From: an uncultured Desulfobacteraceae bacterium
GTDB taxonomy: Bacteria; Desulfobacterota; Desulfobacteria; Desulfobacterales; UBA5852
DNA: 64,000 nt
NCBI GenBank assembly: GCA_913060875.1
Contig: CAJXSL010000001.1
Coordinates: forward strand, 62,001 to 126,000
Direction of reading: 5' to 3'
The notes beneath the pieces were generated by a model, which did not search any database, was not told the origin of the DNA, and worked only from the letters and a program-made list of their open reading frames with translations. Shown one piece after another: positions 58,552 through 64,000 of the stretch (the stretch's first letter is position 1; each line of letters opens with the position of its first letter). A program made the translations under genes and the position numbers.

Positions 58552-60075
58552 ATGAACGCTAAACCGATCCTGATGACCGGGGGTACGGGCTATGTGGGCG
58601 GGCGCCTGATACCGCGACTGCTGACGGCCGGGTATCGTGTGCGCGCCATGGCGCGGTCGCCCGAACGTCTTTACTGCCGCCCCTGGGGGCGCCACCCGTC
58701 CCTGGAGATCGTGGCCGGGGACGCTCTGGACCGCGACGCGTTCATCGCGGCCGCACGCGGCTGCGGGGCGGCCTATTACCTCATCCATTCCATGAATGCC
58801 CAGAAAGGCCGGTTCGCCACGGCGGATCGTACCGCCGCCGAAAACATGGTGGCCGCCGCCGAAGCCAGCCACCTGGATCGGATCATCTACCTGGGCGGCC
58901 TGGGTGAAAAAAGCCACGAAGCCCTGAGCAAACATCTCCAGTCCCGGCACGAGGTGGAGCAGATCCTCATGGCCGGAAATGTGCCGGTGACCAATCTGCG
59001 GGCGGCCATGATCCTCGGTTCGGGCAGCGCCTCCTTTGAAATGCTGCGCTACCTGGTGGACCGCCTGCCCGTCATGATTACTCCGCGCTGGGTCCAAACC
59101 CCCTGCCAGCCGATATCCATACGCAATGTCCTGGACTATCTCGCGGGCTGTTTGGAATCCCCCGCCACCATCGGCGAGACCCTCGACATCGGCGGGACCG
59201 ATGTGCTGACCTACCGCGATTTGATCCATATCTATGCCGAAGAAGCCGGTCTCCGGAAGCGGCGCATCATCCCGGTGCCGGTGCTGACGCCCTGGTTGAG
59301 CGCCAAATGGGTGCACCTGGTGACCCCCGTGCCGTCTTCCATTGCCCAGCCCCTGGCCGAGGGACTGAGTATCCCGGTGGTCTGCGGCGATAATCGCATC
59401 CGGGAGATGGTCCCCGTGAAGCTGGCCGGCAGCCGCGAGGCCATCCGCCGGGCGTTGGAGCGCCTGCGGCAGGAGGAGGTGGATACCTGCTGGTTTGACG
59501 GCGGCGGGGTATTGCCGCCGGAATGGACCACTTGCGGTGATGCCGATTACGCCGGCGGAGCGGTTATGCGCGGCGGGCACCGCATCGTGCTGCAATCCTC
59601 GGCGGAAGAGGTCTGGCACACGATCCAGCGAATCGGCGGTCGCAACGGCTGGTATTTTGCCCAGCCGCTCTGGCGGCTGCGGGGCCTGATGGACCGCGCG
59701 GTAGGGGGGCCGGGATTGCGCCGGGGGCGGCGGCATCCGGTGGAATTGCGCATCGGCGACGGCCTTGATTTCTGGCGGGTGGTGGCGGTCGAGCCGCCCC
59801 GCCGGTTGCTGCTCTTAGCCGAAATGAAAGCCCCCGGCGATGCCTTGCTCGAATTCATCATCGCGCCCCGGGGCCCCCGGCAGGTGGCGGTGGACATGGT
59901 GTCCCGCTTTCTGCCCCGCGGCCTGGCCGGTATCGCTTATTGGTATGCCCTGCTGCCGACCCACCAGTGGCTTTTCGAAGGCATGCTGAAATCGGTGGCC
60001 CGGCGCACCGGCAAACCGGTGGTGGAGGGGCCCATGAAAATCACGGTGGAAGATCCGGTGGTCTGCCGGCTATGA
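58552..60075 (+). CDS. NAD(P)-binding SDR protein with DUF2867 C-terminal domain
   Basis: A 507-residue fusion. Residues 1-300 form an atypical extended SDR Rossmann fold (PILMTGGTGYVGGRLIPRLL; TAENMVAAAEASHLDRIIYL; YLAGCLESPATIGETLDIGG). Residues about 340-500 are DUF2867 (START/SRPBCC-like; GRNGWYFAQPLWRLRGLMDR, RFLPRGLAGIAYWYALLPTH). These proteins occur with SRPBCC and photolyase genes, as here. Substrate unknown, perhaps a lipid or isoprenoid bound by the SRPBCC domain. Confidence 0.88.
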   Translation: MNAKPILMTGGTGYVGGRLIPRLLTAGYRVRAMARSPERLYCRPWGRHPSLEIVAGDALDRDAFIAAARGCGAAYYLIHSMNAQKGRFATADRTAAENMVAAAEASHLDRIIYLGGLGEKSHEALSKHLQSRHEVEQILMAGNVPVTNLRAAMILGSGSASFEMLRYLVDRLPVMITPRWVQTPCQPISIRNVLDYLAGCLESPATIGETLDIGGTDVLTYRDLIHIYAEEAGLRKRRIIPVPVLTPWLSAKWVHLVTPVPSSIAQPLAEGLSIPVVCGDNRIREMVPVKLAGSREAIRRALERLRQEEVDTCWFDGGGVLPPEWTTCGDADYAGGAVMRGGHRIVLQSSAEEVWHTIQRIGGRNGWYFAQPLWRLRGLMDRAVGGPGLRRGRRHPVELRIGDGLDFWRVVAVEPPRRLLLLAEMKAPGDALLEFIIAPRGPRQVAVDMVSRFLPRGLAGIAYWYALLPTHQWLFEGMLKSVARRTGKPVVEGPMKITVEDPVVCRL

Positions 60076-60156
60076 AAATTGCGTGCCGCCTGAGAAATAG
60101 CTTCGTGAGAAGTGACTGAAGATAATAACGACTTTTCCCGCGGGTACAGGTAAATC

Positions 60157-60651
60157 TTGAAAACCTACCGCATCCAACGCCGCCAGGTTTTACCGGTCCG
60201 TCTCGACGGGGCCTGGCGGTTTTTCGCCGACCCTGCCAACCTGCGGCTGATCACGCCGCCCTGGCTGGATTTTACCATCACTTCCGCGGTGCCGGAGATG
60301 ATGTATCCCGGGCTGATCCTGACCTACCGCATCCGCCCTTTTGGCGGCATCGCCGTGCCCTGGGTTTCCGAGATCACCCAGGTGCGGGCCCCGCATTATT
60401 TTGTCGATGAGCAGCGCAGCGGGCCTTATCGTTTCTGGCATCACCAGCACCACCTTACCACCGTAGGGGATGGCGTTGCTGTCGAGGATATCGTTCACTA
60501 CCGCCTGCCCTTGGGGATTGTCGGCGTGGCGGCCCACTGGTTGTGGGTGCAGGGCAGACTGGACGAAATTTTCCGTTTTCGCTATCATGCCCTCGCCCGT
60601 CATTTCCAATTGCACCCCAAGAACGATCCGATGAACAGGAGGCCGATTTGA
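60157..60651 (+). CDS. SRPBCC family protein
   Basis: A 164-residue START-like ligand-binding protein: RRQVLPVRLDGAWRFFADPA, NLRLITPPWLDFTI, YFVDEQRSGPYRFWHHQHHL, DIVHYRLPLGIVGVAAHWLW. The frame opens with TTG at 60157 following CAGG; no in-frame ATG lies upstream. Its stop overlaps the cytochrome start (TGATG). Common companion of SDR-DUF2867 and photolyase genes. Confidence 0.85.
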   Translation: MKTYRIQRRQVLPVRLDGAWRFFADPANLRLITPPWLDFTITSAVPEMMYPGLILTYRIRPFGGIAVPWVSEITQVRAPHYFVDEQRSGPYRFWHHQHHLTTVGDGVAVEDIVHYRLPLGIVGVAAHWLWVQGRLDEIFRFRYHALARHFQLHPKNDPMNRRPI

Positions 60652-62174
60652 TGAGACGCTGGATTCCGATGACCCTTCTGGCTTGGGCGCTGATGAGCGC
60701 CGCCGGCTGGTGCCAGGACGCGCCGGTGAGTGACGCCACCCAGGAATGCCTTGATTGCCATGCCATTTTTCACCCCGGTATCGTGGAGGGCTGGCGTTCC
60801 GGCCGCCATGCGGCCACCACCCCTCAAGCGGCTATGGCGGTCGAGGGCTTGGAGCGCAAAGTGTCCAGCACCAGCGTTCCGGAAGAACTCCAGGGCGTCG
60901 TGGTGGGATGTGCCGAATGCCATACCCTGCGACCGGATGCCCATGCCGACACGTTCGAGCACAATGGCTACAACGTGCACGTGGTGGTCAGCCCCGACGA
61001 CTGCAAGACCTGCCATGCCACCGAAGCCGACCAATATTCACGCAATATCATGGCCCACGCCTATGCCAACCTGGCGGACAATGCCCTCTACCGGCAGTTG
61101 CAGCGATCCATCCTGGGAACGCCGACGTTGAAAAACGGCCGACTTGAAACGGCGCCTGAAAACGCGGACACCAAGGCGGATGCCTGCTATTACTGCCATG
61201 GGACGGTGCTCGAAGTCACCGAAACCGAAGTGCGGGATACGGACGCCGGCGAATTGGAGTTCCCGGTTATTGCCGGATGGCCCAACCAGGGGGTCGGCCG
61301 CATCAACCTGGACGGCAGCAAAGGTGCCTGCACCGCCTGCCACCCCCGCCACAGTTTTTCCATGGCGATGGCCCGCAAACCGCATACCTGCAAGGAGTGC
61401 CACGTTGGGCCGGACGTACCGGCCTACAAGGTCTATCTCGCCAGCAAGCACGGTAATATCTATTCTTCCAAACACCAGGAATGGGATTTCGATAAGACCC
61501 CCTGGACCATCGGGACCGATTTCACGGCCCCCACATGTGCCGCCTGTCACATCAGCCTGCTGACAAACACGGATGAGGAGGTCGTCAATGAACGATCCCA
61601 CGAAATGAGCAATCGCCTGGGTTGGCGGATTTTCGGGCTGATCTACGCCCACCCGCAGCCCAAGTCCCCGAATACGACCATCATCCGCAACAATGACGGC
61701 CTGCCGCTGCCGACGGATTTCAACGGGGGCCTCGCCAGGGATTATCTGATATCCGCAGACGAACAGGATGCCCGAACCCGCACCATGCAGGCCACCTGCC
61801 GGGCCTGCCACGACACCTCCTGGGTGCAGGGACACTGGCAGCGTTACACCAACACGATTCGCGAGACCAACAAGGCCACCCAGGCCCTGACCGACATCAT
61901 GAATGAAATCTGGACGCGGGGCTACGCCCGTGGCCCGGGACAGGGGCAGAATCCCTTCGATGAAGCTGTCGAACGGGATTGGAGCGACGCCTGGTTGTTT
62001 TATGCCAACACGGTCCGTTTCGCCTCCGCCATGGCTGGCGGAGGGGACTACGGGGTTTTTGCCGATGGTCGCTACCAGCTGTCCCGCGCCGTGGCGGAAC
62101 TGCATGAATGGCTCGAAAGGCGCCGGGAACTGGAATCATTGGCGACCAGGGTAGGGCCTGGAAAAAAGGAATGA
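60651..62174 (+). CDS. Octaheme c-type cytochrome of the hydroxylamine oxidoreductase superfamily
   Basis: A 507-residue exported multiheme cytochrome. Signal peptide (MRRWIPMTLLAWALMSAAGW), then eight CxxCH sites: CLDCH, CAECH, CKTCH, CYYCH, CTACH, CKECH, CAACH and CRACH. Spacing and the AGWPNQGVGRINLDGSKGAC and HPRHSFSMAMARKPHTCKEC segments match HAO-type octahemes as found in epsilon- and deltaproteobacteria. AGGAGG precedes the ATG, overlapping the SRPBCC stop. Such proteins typically reduce nitrite or hydroxylamine rather than oxidise it in anaerobes; whether the P460-type Tyr cross-link exists cannot be decided here. Its operon with a photolyase is odd. Confidence 0.88.
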   Translation: MRRWIPMTLLAWALMSAAGWCQDAPVSDATQECLDCHAIFHPGIVEGWRSGRHAATTPQAAMAVEGLERKVSSTSVPEELQGVVVGCAECHTLRPDAHADTFEHNGYNVHVVVSPDDCKTCHATEADQYSRNIMAHAYANLADNALYRQLQRSILGTPTLKNGRLETAPENADTKADACYYCHGTVLEVTETEVRDTDAGELEFPVIAGWPNQGVGRINLDGSKGACTACHPRHSFSMAMARKPHTCKECHVGPDVPAYKVYLASKHGNIYSSKHQEWDFDKTPWTIGTDFTAPTCAACHISLLTNTDEEVVNERSHEMSNRLGWRIFGLIYAHPQPKSPNTTIIRNNDGLPLPTDFNGGLARDYLISADEQDARTRTMQATCRACHDTSWVQGHWQRYTNTIRETNKATQALTDIMNEIWTRGYARGPGQGQNPFDEAVERDWSDAWLFYANTVRFASAMAGGGDYGVFADGRYQLSRAVAELHEWLERRRELESLATRVGPGKKE

Positions 62175-63550
62175 CCGAACCGGACACCCGTATAACCGTA
62201 CTGAATGACGGCGAGATCCGCAAAGGGCGCTATGTCCTCTACTGGATGCAGCAATCCCAGCGGGCCGAACACAACGCGGCCCTCGATGTCGCCATCCGGG
62301 AAGCCAACCGGGCCGGGCTGCCCCTCCTGGTGGCGTTCGGCCTGACAGATGCCTATCCCGAGGCCAATCAGCGCCACTTTCAGTTCATGCTGGAAGGGCT
62401 GCAGGAGGTTGCCGCCTCGCTCCGGCAGCGGGGCATTCCCATGGTGGTGCGACTGGGCAGCCCCCCGGATGTCGCCTTGAACCTGGGGCACGATGCCGCC
62501 CTGATCGTATGTGATCTGGGCTACACCCGCCTCCAGCGAGATTGGCGCACCAAGGTGGCCATGGGGGCGGGATGCCGGGTGCTGCAGGTAGAAGCCGACG
62601 CCGTCGTCCCGGTGGCGGTGGCATCCGCCAAGGCCGAGTATGCGGCCCGTACCATCCGCCCCCGCATCACCCGCCACCTGGAACGCTACCTGGTCCTGAA
62701 GCGCTCGCCTCCACTCCGGCACAAGGCCCCGGATTTGCCGATTCCCGGACTGGATCTGACGGATACGGCCCGCATCCTGCGCCGTCTGGACATCGACCGC
62801 CAGTTGCCCCCGGTGGACCGTTTTTTTACGGGCGGTACCCGCCAGGCCAAAAAGCGGCTCCAGCGGTTTATTCGCAAACACCTGGCCCACTACAACGATA
62901 ACCGCAACCAGCCCCAGACCGATGATATCTCCCACATGAGCCCCTACCTGCACTTCGGCCAGATCTCCCCGGTATTCCTGGCGTTGAAGATCCGGGAGGC
63001 CAAAGAAGGGCAGGGGATCGACCGGGCGGCCTACCTGGAAGAACTGATCGTGCGGCGGGAACTGGCGCTCAATTTCGTGTGGTACACACCGGATTATGAC
63101 CGCTACACCTGCCTGCCCGACTGGGCCCGCAAGACCCTGGCCGAGCATGCGGCGGATCCGCGGCCGCACGGCTACGACCGGGAAACACTGGAAGCGGGCG
63201 CCACCCATGACCCTTACTGGAATGCGGCCATGGGGGAGATGCGCGCTACCGGGTTCATGCACAACTACATGCGCATGTACTGGGGCAAGAAAATTCTGGA
63301 GTGGTCGCCATCGCCCGAGGAAGCCTTTGCAACAGCCCTGTATCTCAACAATAAATACTTTCTCGACGGGCGCGACCCGAATTCCTATGCCGGGGTGGCC
63401 TGGATTTTCGGCAAGCATGACCGGGCCTGGTTCGAGCGGCCCATTTTCGGGAAAATTCGCTATATGGCGGCGTCCGGGCTGGAGCGCAAGTGCGATATCA
63501 AGGCCTATGTGGCCAAGGTCGAGGCGCTTATGAAAGAGGCTGCCGCCTGA
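62171..63550 (+). CDS. phrB: Class II-type deoxyribodipyrimidine photolyase
   Basis: A 459-residue photolyase repairing UV-induced cyclobutane dimers with FADH-. N-terminal RKGRYVLYWMQQSQRAEHNA with LVAFGLTDAYPEANQRHFQF, FAD-domain DISHMSPYLHFGQISPVFLA, ELIVRRELALNFVWYTP, and active-site TGFMHNYMRMYWGKKILEWS then YLNNKYFLDGRDPNSYAGVA. The YW-Q---R--N-A start and LNNKYxLDGRDPN signature are class II (CPD photolyase) type. The start overlaps the octaheme stop by 4 bp (ATGA); a longer frame starts inside the upstream gene and is rejected. Confidence 0.92.
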   Translation: MTEPDTRITVLNDGEIRKGRYVLYWMQQSQRAEHNAALDVAIREANRAGLPLLVAFGLTDAYPEANQRHFQFMLEGLQEVAASLRQRGIPMVVRLGSPPDVALNLGHDAALIVCDLGYTRLQRDWRTKVAMGAGCRVLQVEADAVVPVAVASAKAEYAARTIRPRITRHLERYLVLKRSPPLRHKAPDLPIPGLDLTDTARILRRLDIDRQLPPVDRFFTGGTRQAKKRLQRFIRKHLAHYNDNRNQPQTDDISHMSPYLHFGQISPVFLALKIREAKEGQGIDRAAYLEELIVRRELALNFVWYTPDYDRYTCLPDWARKTLAEHAADPRPHGYDRETLEAGATHDPYWNAAMGEMRATGFMHNYMRMYWGKKILEWSPSPEEAFATALYLNNKYFLDGRDPNSYAGVAWIFGKHDRAWFERPIFGKIRYMAASGLERKCDIKAYVAKVEALMKEAAA

Positions 63551-63572
63551 ATTCTGTGGATGGCCACGCGGA

Positions 63573-63700
63573 GTCGAGGATCCAGGGGGGACAAGGTTTC
63601 CAGTGAACGCCAACATCATAAATTCCGGCTGCCGAAAGGTTCTGCAAACGGGTTTGCCGCCGTCAGTCAAACACTTGACCCCCGGAATCCTTGGACGCTT
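63573..63700. repeat. Short element with imperfect inverted termini
   Basis: About 128 bp after the photolyase gene. GAGGATCCAGGGGGGACAAG (63576-63595) and CTTGACCCCCGGAATCCTTG (63674-63693) are imperfect inverse complements, resembling a MITE-like intergenic element; the right end runs into TTTTTTAATA, a possible terminator. Confidence 0.45.
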
Positions 63701-63739
63701 TTTTAATAACCCTATTTGAAGAAAAACGACGGGATAGTT

Positions 63740-64000
63740 ATGGCTCCACCGGAAGAAAAACAACCCCCCATCCAGCAGGCCGCGGAAGACCTGTTCAATT
63801 TCGCCATCGAGCGGGACGATACCAAATGGCTGATGGCCCGGCTGCCGGCCGAGGCCGATGTCAAACCCACGACGGTGGAATACGAGCTGCAGATCCTTAA
63901 GATTATCAGTGTGGGTTGGAGCATTTCCTTTTTCCTGGAAGAATGGCCGGAGAAGAAGCAGCTGGTTGAATTTTTTTGGGAGGCGCTGCGGGAATTTTCC
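63740..64000 (+). CDS. Unknown protein, 3' truncated by the window edge
   Basis: The first 87 residues (MAPPEEKQPPIQQAAEDLFN, then FAIERDDTKWLMARLPAEAD, VEYELQILKIISVGWSISFF) run off the window end without a stop. ACGGGATAGTT precedes the ATG. Acidic, helix-rich, no signal peptide. Not recognised. Confidence 0.65.
   Translation, partial: MAPPEEKQPPIQQAAEDLFNFAIERDDTKWLMARLPAEADVKPTTVEYELQILKIISVGWSISFFLEEWPEKKQLVEFFWEALREFS

Noticed and set aside
62072-63763. Long antisense frame opposite the photolyase
   Set aside because: No domain content, overlaps a gene with complete photolyase signatures.

Overview
The window looks like a chromosomal segment of a GC-rich, strictly anaerobic, respiratory bacterium, most likely a Desulfobacterota (Desulfosarcina/Desulfobacter-like) member. 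I infer this from the gene families: acyl-CoA dehydrogenase with EtfAB, an ADP-forming acyl-CoA synthetase, a split GlcF/Hdr-type iron-sulfur oxidase, NifX-like/DUF5320 'orange protein' type genes behind a sigma-54 activator, a C_GCAxxG_C_C protein, an octaheme cytochrome and a c-di-GMP riboswitch. No tRNA, rRNA or CRISPR array was seen.

Layout. 1-2.4 kb: 3' part of a FAD-linked 2-hydroxyacid/lactate oxidase with a small ferredoxin-like subunit and a CCG-domain subunit (+ strand). 2.7-6.4 kb, convergent: acyl-CoA dehydrogenase, EtfB, and an EtfA fused to an XRE helix-turn-helix and a cupin. 6.7-7.2 kb: a tiny PEP-CTERM-like protein behind a near-perfect sigma-54 promoter, and a small basic protein. 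7.4-13.8 kb (- strand): a CheW-TM-LysM fusion, then a Gld-type ABC exporter operon (ATPase, permease, GldG-like, DUF4340). 14.3-15 kb: two small unknown proteins. 15.2-25 kb (+): DUF547, a mercuric-reductase-like flavoprotein, TVP38, a YnjBCD-like ABC importer, a kinase-like phosphotransferase and two TIGR04282/TIGR04283 transferases. This compact, partly translationally coupled cluster has no assigned pathway.

25-26.7 kb is an AT-rich mobile patch: a REP-type Y1 transposase between perfect 27-bp inverted repeats, next to a truncated glycine-zipper toxin-like tail and a small CxxC membrane protein. 27-32.6 kb (- strand): sigma-54 activator, NifX-like/zinc-ribbon protein behind a sigma-54 promoter, DUF5320, DUF89, radical SAM and metallo-beta-lactamase proteins. 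32.6-44.9 kb: a c-di-GMP-I riboswitch with a terminator expression platform, then a giant (about 3850 aa) autotransporter whose passenger carries dispersed RTX-like nonapeptides. 45-46.7 kb: C_GCAxxG_C_C protein, a MITE-like inverted-repeat element and an alpha/beta hydrolase. 46.9-50.7 kb (- strand): ADP-forming acyl-CoA synthetase and enoyl-CoA hydratase. 50.7-58.4 kb: SixA-like, DHH, EamA transporter, an unknown family, PNPOx-like, PEP-synthase-like and DUF523/DUF1722 proteins. 58.5-63.6 kb: SDR-DUF2867, SRPBCC, octaheme cytochrome and class II photolyase, then the start of an unknown gene at the window edge.

Themes: acyl-CoA/lactate oxidation feeding ETF; two sigma-54 controlled units; c-di-GMP controlled surface adhesion; and at least four families of short dispersed intergenic repeats, one of which supplies the stop codons of host genes.
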